64,000 nucleotides of DNA, from NCBI RefSeq assembly GCF_011075055.1, contig NW_025401173.1:1-64000 (forward strand). The letters run 5' to 3'. Origin of the DNA: Mangifera indica (Eukaryota > Streptophyta > Magnoliopsida > Sapindales > Anacardiaceae). The position numbers were made by a program, and so were the translations under genes. This document shows positions 35,501 to 46,926 of this stretch, piece by piece. Below the pieces are notes generated by a model. That model saw only the letters and a program-made list of their open reading frames with translations, ran no database searches and was not told the DNA's origin. The stretch's first letter is position 1; each line of letters begins with the position of its first letter.

Positions 35501-37001
35501 AGAGATTAATCAGAAAAATATAAAATAAAATAGACATCTGATATCCCCATATATCTTACCATCCTGTACACTCTGAAAATCATCATCACAATCAGACTCA
35601 AATTTTGCAGCTGTATCAAACCAAGCTTCATCAAGACTTCCTGCTGAAGGACTCGCAAAGTAACAAAATAAAAAATATATTAATAAACAGACATAAGAGA
35701 AACAGCATATATGTTTCCCTAGAACCAAGAACTGAGAAATACATTATTAAGATAATGGATAAATATAATTTTTCTAATATAAATTCCAAGTTAAGCATGA
35801 TTGAAGCAATAAACTCAAAAGGAATCTAGACACAACATTTAAGATCTAAATTTCTAATAGGCACCACAGAGTATAACAATTAACAAGTGCATCAACAAAA
35901 CATCCATCAGATGCTAGTTATACTCAAAGTATGTCTTTTGAACTTTATAACATGAAGGTTAATATGAAGTTAAACCGACAACAATATTGAAGAATTTTAT
36001 TTAACGCTTTCTCATAGCTTGAAAAAATTATGATGATGTAGAACTAGAAAAAGATCATGTATGATGGATTTCAAATGTAAACTCATCAAATATCATGAAG
36101 AACGCCTCCCATCGAAACAAAGAAATCATCAAAACCCAGAATGACACATAAGAACAACAGGCAGCCAACTAGTCAAATCCTGGCATGAGTTTTACAACAG
36201 CATTGTTACAAAGTCTCTAGTGCATTTTGAAGACCTTATGTGGTCAACCTCACAAACCTCTTTGTTCAGTCAGGAGATTAGAACCACCCAATGAGTTTAG
36301 CACACCAAGAACACGGTAATATTACAAACTACTACAGACGAGATATGCCATGACAGATTATGCGACAATCTACCTCAAGATCCAGAATAGAAATTTCACT
36401 TTGATCACAAAAATTTTAGAGGTACATTGTGTAAAGCCACCTCTCAGGGCTCCGATTGAGTGATAAACATACTAATAATCTCAGAAAGAACCTTTGAAAT
36501 GAATCAGTATCCAAAAACAAAATGCGCATCAGCCCGTTCCTATCAACTAAATATCAGGCCCCATCTTTCTAATTATCACAAAAATAACAATTTAATTCAA
36601 ATCTGCACAATCTCAGTAACAAAAAAATCTGCTGTGTAAACAGAATTGCGGTTGACCCTGCTTCTCAAGAACTACTTTTTTTAAATAAAAAATGGAAACT
36701 TCAGATTCTTACAAAATCAATTAAAAAAAAATCCAATATCACATTTGAGAGTAAAAACGCGACTGATCAAATTAAAAACAGCAAAATTTACAGCAAAACC
36801 AGTCAATAAAGAGGAAGATTACAAAAGACCTTGCAAAGCGGGGTTGCAGAAAGATGAACGGTGATCAAATGGTGCAGGGTGCTCAAGTGATCCATCAGAT
36901 AAGCGAGACGACACTCGTTTCTTCCTTTTGCGGTTCTTCTTCTTGGACGACCTCAATCTTCCACCAACACACCCCTCCGGCTTCGACACACAAGCTCCCA
37001 T
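32572..37001 (-). CDS. CW14-like DUF1336 (EDR2_C) protein
   Basis: Nine exons: 37001-36830, 35640-35560, 35459-34998, 34802-34667, 34453-34291, 34171-34043, 33728-33534, 32938-32816, 32685-32572. All phases match and give 524 residues. The N-terminus [14 protein letters not shown] has glycine 2 and a nearby cysteine, a likely myristoylation/palmitoylation site, followed by a basic stretch ([10 protein letters not shown]). The middle is Ser/Asp-rich and probably disordered (about 60-240). The C-terminal DUF1336/EDR2_C domain (about 265-515) carries [50 protein letters not shown] and [18 protein letters not shown]. It is family of unknown biochemical role; in EDR2 the domain accompanies lipid-binding START and PH domains, absent here. 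The last intron has a GC donor (AG/GCATGA). An in-frame ATG 30 bases upstream would mask the myristoyl site, so I chose 37001. Confidence 0.92.
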
Positions 37002-37780
37002 CTCTCTCACACGCACAGGCTCAAAGATCAATCACCAAATCACCATCACAAACAACATTGATTTCTCAACGACAAAACCGAATAAACGGACTCCGTAGAA
37101 ACACACGAAACTACCCAATAACTTCAAAGAAGAGGCTGTTTTAATTTAAAGAGACATTTTTACAAAAACAAAGCATTCAATAAAAATCGTAAATTTGTTT
37201 CGCAATCTCTCAAAGTCAAATTCTATATATAATAAATAAAAAGGACAAGCGAGTGAGTGACGGCAATTGTTGGTGATCGTCCGCGCAAGGCACCTGTTAA
37301 TCTTCCCAGAAGTTGAGTGGGACCTCATTTAAGAAAATCATGCCGCCACGTGGCTGCATACGGTTAGCCCACCCCCGGATGCGGTGGTTGCTGTGACGGT
37401 GATAATTTGCTTAGATTTCACGTTAGTTGTCGAACTTTATAGTAAAACGGTTATAAATAACCTCGCTTTTCCCATCCGTTCCGTTGTAACCTTATTTTCA
37501 TCTGCCTAATTTATTATTATGTTTTTAACCTAAGTTTTCACTTTTCGTATTAATAAAAATATAATTATTATAATATTTGTTTTATTATGTAACAAAATTG
37601 TATAAAATACGACAACGAAGCGTGGGAGAATATGGGTAAAAAATACGAGGTCGGCCGAATCTGCAATTACAATGTGATTGGTCGGCTGACGTAACCCTTT
37701 TATCATTTTACTTTTCACATTGGTTCATATTACCAAACGTTCAATGTTAGATGGTGTAATTTTTTTTATCAACATTTTAA
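37002..37780. other. CW14-like gene upstream region
   Basis: 5' leader and promoter area of the minus-strand gene. Less AT-rich to about 37480, then AT-rich. Small ORFs here are not recognisable. No clear core promoter motif was assigned. Confidence 0.4.
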
Positions 37781-37932
37781 ATATATAAATATATATATAT
37801 ATTTATATGAATTATTATGTTATTAGATATTTTGAATTAAAAATAAAATAATATTTAATCATATAATTATATGATAACATATATAAATATATACATATTT
37901 GTGTATCTAAAATATGTACGCATAATATTACT
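37781..37932. repeat. Family A palindromic MITE
   Basis: Arms include ATTATGTTATTAGATATTTT, AATTAAAAATAAAATAATAT and TATTTGTGTATCTAAAATAT with terminal ATGTACGCATAATATTACT, the family's usual right end. Confidence 0.6.
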
Positions 37933-38082
37933 TTTTTTATATAATTTGAATTTACAGATGATATGTTATTATGTAATTAAATATTATTTTATTTTTAATT
38001 AATAATCATATAATCACTTTATGAGATATCATTTATATACTTAAATTATAAACTAAAAATATGTATGTATAGTTTTATTGTT
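37933..38082. repeat. Family A palindromic MITE, adjacent copy
   Basis: ACAGATGATATGTTATTATG on the left, ATCATATAATCACTTTATGA and AAATATGTATGTATAG on the right, ending in TTTTATTG. It abuts the previous copy. Confidence 0.5.
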
Positions 38083-38181
38083 TAAATATTTAATTAAGTA
38101 TTATTATATAATTGAATAATTTTAAAGTAAAGGTAAAATAATGATTACATATCATTTAAATGTCTAATTAATTACTTAAAA

Positions 38182-38183
<2 letters not shown>

Positions 38184-38259
<76 letters not shown>
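38184..38259. repeat. (AT)n microsatellite, about 76 bp
   Basis: Some 38 uninterrupted AT units, the longest in the window, placed inside another decayed family A copy (38085-38300). Confidence 0.9.
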
Positions 38260-38264
<5 letters not shown>

Positions 38265-38319
38265 GTTGTACCAAATATTATGTGAATTGGATATTACCTT
38301 ATCGGAAGAAGAAAAATAA

Positions 38320-38472
38320 ACAATATTATACGCAGTCACTTTAAGTACTTAAATGGGTATATACTTATGTCTGTTATTATGTGATCCTTAATTTAGATTC
38401 ACCTAATCGTATAATAATATATATAAATATATATTTATTTGTATACTTAAAGTAGATACATAATTTTATTAA
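38320..38472. repeat. Family A palindromic MITE
   Basis: Left arm ATTATACGCAGTCACTTTAA and GTCTGTTATTATGTGATCC; right arm ACCTAATCGTATAATAATAT and ATACTTAAAGTAGATACATA, ending in ATTTTATT. The halves are imperfect reverse complements. Confidence 0.55.
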
Positions 38473-38697
38473 AAAAGATATACAAAGCTAATACATACTT
38501 CACATCTAATCAATAGGCATGGGGATTTTTGACACAATTTAATGAGTTTAAATTGATTTGGTTGTAGGTTGTACCTAATGACATAATTAATTAAATGGGT
38601 TAAGTGAACAAGAAAGGTTAAATATGTCACAAACAACCCAAATGATTTCAATATACATGTCACAAATAATTTCAATTGAATAGTGTTACACCATGAA

Positions 38698-38818
38698 AAG
38701 TAGTGTTATCTGTACAAATAATAATATGTCACTATGTGATTGGATAATTATAAATTAAAGATCAAACAATATCCAATCATATGGTGATATATCATTATTT
38801 ATGTATATTGTTTTATTG
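38698..38818. repeat. Family A palindromic MITE, short copy
   Basis: AATAATATGTCACTATGTGA with TTGGATAATTATAAATTAAA on the left, CAATATCCAATCATATGGTG and ATATATCATTATTTATGTA on the right. The inner palindrome is well preserved. Confidence 0.6.
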
Positions 38819-41635
38819 ATATCATAAATATATTAAGATATGCACATGATATGTGTTGATGCAAAAATTGGTACACCAATGAGAGGATGTAAAACTAGGT
38901 CTTATGCAAGAAGATAATAAAGACAATTAACATTAATAAAGTAATTTCATGTCAACCATTTAGGGTGATGAGTGGAATTAATGATGAATGAAAGAGATTA
39001 TGTAAGTAAATATTAAAAACAAAATATTTTTAAGGTGATCTACTGCTTTGGAGTATACGTCTATAGTTATATTATTTATATTTTTGAAAAAATTCGATAG
39101 AATATCGATAAGTAATAAAAAAATTACTGAGAAGATTCCAGTATGTCATTCCTCCCTCTATAAAATCTTTTATGTTTGTAGTACAAATAGGTATGATTAC
39201 ATTGCTATCCTTATACAACAATAAATCCATATATTTTTTTTCTTCTTATTATAATTTTATGGAATAAGATAATTGCATCGGTTTCATAATCATGATTTGA
39301 TAAAAGTGATTACTTTCTTATAATTATTGACATGGGTTGAAATAAAAAGATAATCTTATAGATATTAAAGAGTTAAATTGTCAAATTGTGTTCTCCTCGT
39401 TATATTTGGGTGAAAAAACTTTTATCCACATTCTTAGTTAATGTGTGGGTAGACAACATATTCGATCACTAAACGATTAATTTAGTGTTGGCTAGTTGTC
39501 TCTTGGGTATCGGTTTTATAAGTTTGGTCAAGGAAGAGTTTATTCCATAACAATTGTCCCTTGTTTCCATAATGTGAGTAAAATTTTAGAAACTCTTTGC
39601 ATTTCTATATAAATGGACAACACCTGAAGACTTAGGGTAAGGTAGTAGAATGTTGTGATGATAACATTTGCATCTTGCATATAATATGTCACAAGTGCCA
39701 GTCGTTTCTTTAAATTTAATGGTAGAGATAACTTCTTGTTCAATAATCTCGAATAACTTATAAAAATATGACCATATTTTGACTTCTTTACCCTAGACTT
39801 TTTTTAAGTTCTTATATATCTTTGACACCCTAACATTTTCTATCAAATTGATCTCTCTTGACCTCATTGTCAAAGTATTATCTACATTTGATATTCCAAA
39901 TGTGAGTTTTTCTCAACTTCATTTGTCTGTGTTTCTTGATGTAGTATTGTTAGAATATAGTATCTTATATAATATCTAAGAATAGTGTCTAAGTAAATTC
40001 TAACGTTTCTGGTGTTTATCAAAGTGAAAACACATTATTAGGATTTATGAGTTGTGCTTCTCATTAGGTTTGATGTATAAGAAATTTGTGGACTAATGTC
40101 ATATACTTGTTGAGTTGGTTATTTTTCTCGTATATATTGAGGTCACCAACAATGGATTTGAAGAGATCATAGTCTAGATCTTCTCTTAGAGTCTAGTTTT
40201 TTGGAGAATATTTTTGTTAGTATGTTAGTGTAGGGGCACCGACATGTAAGAGAGAAAAGAGCTCACTTTCTAGGTATACACAAGAAAAAAAGGCCCTTGG
40301 AGCCAGAGAAGAGACCATGTGTTGTTGAACATGGTCGTTTAGGGTAGCCTCATGTAAGCAACTCACACCTCGAATAAGGCATGTACACTTCTTCTTCTTC
40401 TCAGTCTCAAGAAACTAAGTCGAGTGTTGAGATATGTTATAAACTCGCTCTGATAGCCTCAATGATGAGGGAGTGCATCTTTGAGCAAGCTTAGGTGTAG
40501 CTTCGGGGAATAGTCGTGCTTGCAAAGCTTAAAAAGCTTGTTAAGGATGACACCTAGGTAGTTCATTGTATCTTTCTCTCTTTAATTTTCCTTTGTTTTC
40601 TTCCAAGCATTTGTCTAATTGTTTCTTTGATTTTACCCACAAGTTCTGAGCATGTTAACCTTTCCTCTATAATGAGGTGTATCCTATCATTTTGGATAGT
40701 AATAAATATGAGTGAAAAAATTGCCCACTTAAGGAAAATCTAGCAACTCTTAAAAGACATCTCCTAGTCAAGCAACAGAAGCTTGAGGCTACTAATCAAA
40801 GCCTTAAAGGTGAGGTCAAGGCTTTGTCGGTTGAACGTGCCACCCAAGAGCAATGTCTACTAAATAGGGAGAACGAGTTTGATTAGTTATGTTCTCAACT
40901 GATCAAACTGAGGAAGCTCTTTAGACTTAAAAGGAAGTAAGCTGTTGAATTTGATAAACGAACGAATCAATTAAAAGTCTTACTCGCAAAGATTGCTTAA
41001 AAGAATAATGGAGTTGATGGATAATACATAGATAGATAATATATCCAATCACTAAGTAAATTGGCACAGACATGTTGTTATCTCTTGGATATTGTTACCA
41101 TGAGTTTGATTAAAGAGTTCTATCACATCACATGTGACAATGCACATAAATAGGTAAATTCACATCCTTTTAAAACAAATAATTAAATTAGTTATATTGT
41201 TACCACCTACTAATTTCAAGTCCTTTTAAAACAAATAATTAAATTAGTTATATCCATAATGATTAGAATTTTATTACTTGTTTATAAAACAAGTATAAAG
41301 ATACTGACACATCAACCTAGTTAGCTAACCTAATTACAAATTCTTTATCAAATAAATAATTGATGATTAAATTAAACACTTAGTCAATAATTGATAGATT
41401 AAAAGTAGACAGAAAAATATCAGTGGATATGAATTGGCATGGGACCCATATTGTGAGTAGATGAGTGATCAATGATTAAGATCATGAGATTTAGATTGAG
41501 ATGCCCATCAACCAAAAACAAGGCTTAAGGGGCAAAAGAAGTAGCAAATTAGAAAGCGTTTGTGAATTGTTAGATATAAAGAAATGAGTGATAGGTAGAG
41601 AGGTAAGTTCCAAGAATATGAATTTCTTTACCAAT
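38819..41635. other. Gene-poor region with coiled-coil-like TE debris
   Basis: Mostly non-coding. Between about 40680 and 41010 a plus-strand frame reads LATLKRHLLVKQQKLEATNQ, LKGEVKALSVERATQEQCLL and, after stops, VEFDKRTNQLKVLLAKIA. This has a heptad-like coiled-coil character, as seen in some plant retroelement gag or transposon proteins. Stops interrupt it and no other domain or LTR is visible. Also contains an exact duplication: CCTTTTAAAACAAATAATTA with the following TATAT text at about 41167-41200 and 41221-41254. No intact gene. Confidence 0.35.
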
Positions 41636-41639
41636 ATGA

Positions 41640-41815
41640 GTAATATTATATATATTTATTTTAGGTACATAAATAGATATATATTTATATATGTTATTAT
41701 ATAATTTAATATTACTTTATTTTTAATTTAAAATTATTTATTCACATAGTAACACATATTAAATATATACATATTTATATATCCAAAATAAGTATATATA
41801 CTTCTATTGTATTAA
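41640..41815. repeat. Family A palindromic MITE
   Basis: Left arm TATATATTTATTTTAGGTAC and ATATGTTATTATATAATTTA; right arm ATTTATTCACATAGTAACAC, ATATTTATATATCCAAAATA and AGTATATATACTTCTATTG. The halves are reverse-complement related. Confidence 0.6.
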
Positions 41816-43103
41816 CATCGTATTCTATTTTAACGTGTATAAATTTAGGGAAGAAACAAAGGGGCCCTTGATGGGTTTCTAATAATATTTTACAAATGAA
41901 GGGCATGCCATGGTTTCCACTAATTTTTGCAGTACAAGTAATGACCTTTTCTCTCGTTTAAAAGTAAGAAATAAGGAAAAAAGAAGTCCAAATATATCAC
42001 GCTCAGAACAATGTTTATTTTCTCAACACAATTGATTGGTTGGAATTGCGTGGCTTTCCTTCAAATATTAGGTACCTTGACTGACCTTCCTTTGTAGAGC
42101 AAAGGCAAGAATAAAAAAAACTGCCTTCACATGTAATCAATAATCATCAGTAGAGTGCAAGTAATCAACCATGGAAATTGGCACAAATGAAGTTGGTACA
42201 AATAGCCCCCAAGAAGATGGTTTGAGTAGTAATAAAGATAAATTCCAAAATTGTGAGTAAGCATTCAAATCCCTTTTTTAATATTTCAATATTAAACTTT
42301 TACATTGTTTAATGCAATAATAATATATTCAATCTGATCTAACTCAAATAAAGTTTTTTCATAAAAAAAATTTGTACAAATACATCTAGTTAGTAAATAC
42401 GAAAACAGAAGAAAACAATATGAAAATTATAGAGGTATAATATAATAAATAGTAAAAAAATATGTTTATAAAATAAAAGTCATAAAATTCGGATTCGAAA
42501 AGGATATAGAACATATATATACGTGTTTAATACAACATATAGTTAATAATACATTTATAAAGATATGACAATATCAATCATAATTTTAATATTTTTTATA
42601 AATTTTATATTCAATAATTAAAATGTAAAGTATATAAATGACTATTAAACATAATATAACATAATACATAATCAAATTTTAATCATTGTAAAAAATCATT
42701 AGAAGAGGTTAAAGATTTGAATAACAAAAAATTAAAAATTTTAATTTATATAATTATAATATTATGATAATTAATTAAAAAATAAATAATATTTTTATAA
42801 TTTAAAAAATATAAAATATAAAAAATAATAAAAAAATATATATTTAATATATTTTAAATTTAAAAATTTAAAATAACATATTCAAAATACGAATAATTGA
42901 TGCTTCCACTTATTTGACAAATAAAAAGTAAGAGAGTCTACAACTTGTTTATTATCACAGGAATTTTCGGATCTTTGTCTAACGCTATGGAGCCTTTTCA
43001 AAAACTAATCATATTTGCCATTGCTTTGACTACACTAAATCCAAAACTTCAAAGTAAACCCAACCCACCCATTTGAACGAGTCTGAGTAGTCGGTGACCA
43101 TGA
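41816..43103. other. AT-rich intergenic, no supported gene
   Basis: Extremely AT-rich between 42270 and 42900, with stops in every frame. Nothing recognisable. Confidence 0.5.
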
Positions 43104-43142
43104 AAACCCACCAGACCACAGTGTCTGGTGGGGGGTTTTTTC
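43104..43142. repeat. Short strong hairpin
   Basis: CCCACCAGAC at 43107-43116 pairs with GTCTGGTGGG at 43123-43132 across a six-base loop, a ten-pair stem. It is flanked by AAAA before and a G/T run after, so the structure can extend. It resembles a terminator shape, but plant polymerase II does not use such terminators. Function unknown. Confidence 0.6.
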
Positions 43143-43826
43143 CTTTTTTAATTTTGCTATTAAATTTGTACGTGTCTCTATCTGAGAACAGCTGTTCGAA
43201 ATTGTCCTTAACTCATTTGTTTTAACCTGGCTTGAGTTGCCTTGTGCTTAAACTCAAACAATCAACGTTAAAAAGAGTAAAAAGATAGTACACCTGAACA
43301 TTGACTGACAAAACTGTTTAAAAGACGCTGGGCTGTCAGTAGAAAATTTAATTTCAGGTTTTCAGAACTGAATGCTCCCCTGACCCTGACTTGTGGCTCA
43401 GACTCTGAGAAAGATATTAATTGATTTTTGGGGAAGCGGTCAGGTAACGTGCCGTCCCTGTTAACCTCTCAATTTAAGAGGCCCAAAACCAAATGCCCAT
43501 CCACTCTTGTTTCTTATAGCTATAGGCCTAGCTAGCTTCGCGCTATACAAAAATCTGTTTCTCTCGTCCCTCTCCGCAACACGAATTTTCCTAGAAATAA
43601 AAATCAAAACCTGAATAATCAATCTATCGATTTGTCCATTTTCGAAACTAATGGATGATTATTTAAAAAAAAGAAAAAAGGCTAAACACGTGAAGAGTTA
43701 AAGTCTCATTTCTTAATATATTTACTTAAAAAAAAAAAAACTCATTAATGATCCAATTGATATTAAAAAAAGGTACACATCCACAAAAAAAGTTGATAAA
43801 ACCATTGAAGAAAAACTTTGAAGACT
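43143..43826. other. Less AT-rich intergenic block, unassigned
   Basis: From 43180 to 43620 base composition is nearer that of genic DNA (for example AATGCTCCCCTGACCCTGAC), but no open frame, tRNA or known microRNA could be read. It may be an untranslated exon, a promoter or decayed gene text. Confidence 0.3.
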
Positions 43827-44435
43827 AAAAGGACTTGTTCCCCCTAGGTATGATGTAACATCCATTTACTTTTTTTTTTTAAATCTAAAATCTTATTCAT
43901 AAACAAATTTTTAATAAAATTTTTAATTAGATATAAAAATAAAATATTATTTTAATAATAATACAAAACACATATAATATATTTTCTTATAAATTTTAAA
44001 AATTAAAAATTATATATTTATATATAATTTTTTAATTTTAAAAAATTATATTCCTTCCTTCAAAACTAAAGAGTTTTTTCCCGTCATCATCTCCATCTCT
44101 AATGATCTCTCATTTCCATCATAAACCATTGTTAACAAGATTGGTCACAAGATCTTTGTCTATCTAACATGATTTTCCACTATTCATTAAAAATTATATA
44201 TAAAAATTTGAAACCCTAAGAAAAAAAAATTTTCAAAGTTTAATTTTAAAAAAAGTTGCTAATTTTTAAATTTTATATTTTTTAAAATTACCTGTTAAAT
44301 GATAATTTTATCCTTAAAACTATACAAATTTTGTTAACTTTAATAACTTATAAGTGAAACTTTAAGTTTTTGAAAGTTAAAAGGACAGAATTTATAGTTA
44401 CATTGAACCTTGGGTGGGAATAAGTCTTTGGACCT
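43827..44435. repeat. Family B inverted-repeat element, about 610 bp
   Basis: Left end AAAAGGACTTGTTCCCCC. Right end, reverse complemented, GTCCAAAGACTTATTCCCAC. The ends are clear imperfect inverted repeats. The interior has stretches such as AATAAAATTTTTAATTAGA and a short GATCTCTCATTTCC-type middle. No coding sequence. The best-bounded copy of the family in the window. Confidence 0.65.
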
Positions 44436-44814
44436 TTCTTAAACTAACAGGTAATTCTTACGTAAGGCAAAACACAAAGGATTTAACAATAAAAGCCCAA
44501 ATCCGTCTGACTAATATCCATCACCCAATCTATACAATTTAATATTTGATAGATGGATTAAGAAATATGTGAAATTGTCTAAGCAGACCTATTAAAGAAT
44601 TATGTTCTTCAATAGGCCAACAAATTTTAGAAACGTTTTAAACAAGTTGTACAGTTTCAAGAGTCGTATCCAACTTAACTTTAAAAATGTTATCTAGATA
44701 GCATTTACATTTAATTTTGTAAAATGTGAAATGCATTTAGGAGATAGCATTTATATTTAAGCCCAATTCATTTCCACAATGACTTTCCGAAACACAAGAC
44801 AAGACCCTTACCTA

Positions 44815-45005
44815 CAAAAAGTTTGAAGTTTTCCTCATGTGCTGTGATGACAATGACAGGCATTTCAGTTCTCTCCCAAATCTTGACCAGATTGATACTT
44901 CTAGAATATTTAGAAAATATGCAGACATCTTCATACGCCATCAGAACACGATGTAGGAAGACGATCTCACGCTGAGCCTGGCTGAAATCAGCAAGAGTTC
45001 AAATA
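44815..45005 (-). other. Unassigned open frame of about 60 codons
   Basis: Reading down from about 45002 the minus strand stays open without an early ATG: LADFSQAQREIVFLHRVLMA, YEDVCIFSKYSRSINLVKIW, ERTEMPVIVITAHEENFKLF. It is followed by a donor-like GTAAGG at 44815. The end recalls a response-regulator receiver core (PVIxxSA), but the catalytic aspartate region is not visible. It could be one exon of a broken gene or chance. Confidence 0.3.
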
Positions 45006-46926
45006 TTCAAGAACAACGCAATAATCATAGGTAGCTCCAATCACTATTCGAAAAATTATAAAATATAAAAAAATAAAAAATAAAAAGAAAGGTAGCTTCA
45101 GCCTACAATGTTTGCAGAATGAGATGATTCTCTAGTGTCCAACCTGATATAGGTTCACTTTATGGAATTGGTATCCAATCCTCAAGCCAATTAGAATATA
45201 TGCCGGTATGTCGGTCACAATATAGGTTAGAATTTTAATGTTAATATGCTTAGTAATAACAAGAAAGAATTAAATAATATGTTTCAGGCATAAGAATGCA
45301 AATTGTAGTAATATCTATACACAATCATGTTTCGGCCTTTAAAATCAATTAATTAAGCCAGCGTCCAAAAATCAAACTTAAAACTCTCTTACTGGAATTC
45401 TAAACTGCATCTTCTGAGCTCTCTGCTTGGATCATCGAGCACGCAGAATCTACATGCTGCTTAGAACAGTGCAGTTATCCTATACATCAAAATACATAAA
45501 CAGTTAAAGTCTTGGAAGTTTTCTGCAATTGATAGATTCTCTCAAATAAATCTATGGCTGAAGCGATTTGTTACCTAATGAACTTTGGTTTGAAACTCAT
45601 CCAATCAAGTTCATTATGAAAGAACAAAAATGGTTTCAAGTTATTGTTCTCCAACTGAATGTCAAATGTTTGTACTCCTGACATAGTGGTGAAACTAAAC
45701 TTGAAATTCAAAAATACCCACAAAAGAAAAAAAGAAAGAAAAAAAAAACATTAAAATAACCAAAAGGCCTTATATCTATATATTAGAAATCATAGTTGCC
45801 ACAAGCATAAGAAACAAAGGAAAGCTTTCATGTGTGTGTATTTGCTTCTATTAATCTGAAATGACAATGATTCACATCTCCCAGAGTCACATTTCAGTTA
45901 GCCACAATTGCACATGGAAGCTGTCTTTAATCTTAATATGAACCTCTGCCAGCAACTACCATTATGGGAAAAACAATGCACACTACAGCCCGTTGAACGT
46001 CACACGACCACAACCGGTGGTTTGATTTGTTATCCAATACAGATCATGATGCTTGCTTAACTATGAAAATGCTATTGCAGGGCAAAGCATTTATTGTTGA
46101 AAGTGAAAAATAAATATACTAAACCAACCCATTGTGCTGCTAGATAACTCAGGTTTTACAGAAATTCAGTTCTCTGCTATGACACCAACAAGCTTAAGTT
46201 GTCTTTTGCACAAGTGCACATGTAATACATCAACAAGATTATGATTATATATCAGAGCTGAAATTTCTGATGATGTTCCTGGTTACTCTAAGCTTAAGTC
46301 TAAGCCTAAGCATAGTGAAAGAAAAAAACAGAGAAAGATGAGTAAGCCTCTATCATCTGAAGCAGCTATATTTGGCAACTTAGTTGGTGATCTTTCTCCA
46401 CTATTTTCTTCCACAATGACAATCCTGATAAAACATTGCCAAAAAATTAATAAAAAAAGAAAAGTCGTGGAGAATTTTTTCAATTTGTTAGTCAAGATGA
46501 CAGGAAAAGAGTATTATTATGACCATGTTGCCATTCAAGACTGCATCTTCTAGGAAAACGTAAAAACTAAGATTTTAGTATGCTTGCGAGGAATTTAGAC
46601 AAGATTACTCTTTTTTTACATAAATTAATTGCAATTTATAGTTTTGGAAAAACATAAGATGTCAAATGTAAACAATACAGTATGCAGACAAAGACATATC
46701 CACAAAGAAACACAGCCTTGTATGGATGAAAATGATCAAGAAGTTGTGGACCAGAATGATCTGATCTTGACCATCCAGCATAAAACATGATTAGTTATGG
46801 TACATAGAATGCTGGTTTCTTACAGAAGCAGTGGCAAGTCTGATAACAATGCATGCTAGTAAGTTAAAAGTTGGAAAGTGTTCAACAACTTGAACCCTAG
46901 ATTTTGAGCAGTTGTCAATGCTTTAC
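45006..46926. other. Intergenic, no supported gene
   Basis: Moderately AT-rich. Overlapping ORFs at 46283-46553 on both strands have no recognisable content. May include the 3' part of the coiled-coil pseudogene. Confidence 0.4.

Noticed and set aside
40200..41000. LTR retrotransposon with a gag gene
   Set aside because: Only coiled-coil-like text with stops was seen. No LTR pair, primer-binding site, protease, reverse transcriptase or integrase motif could be found, so it is listed only as debris.
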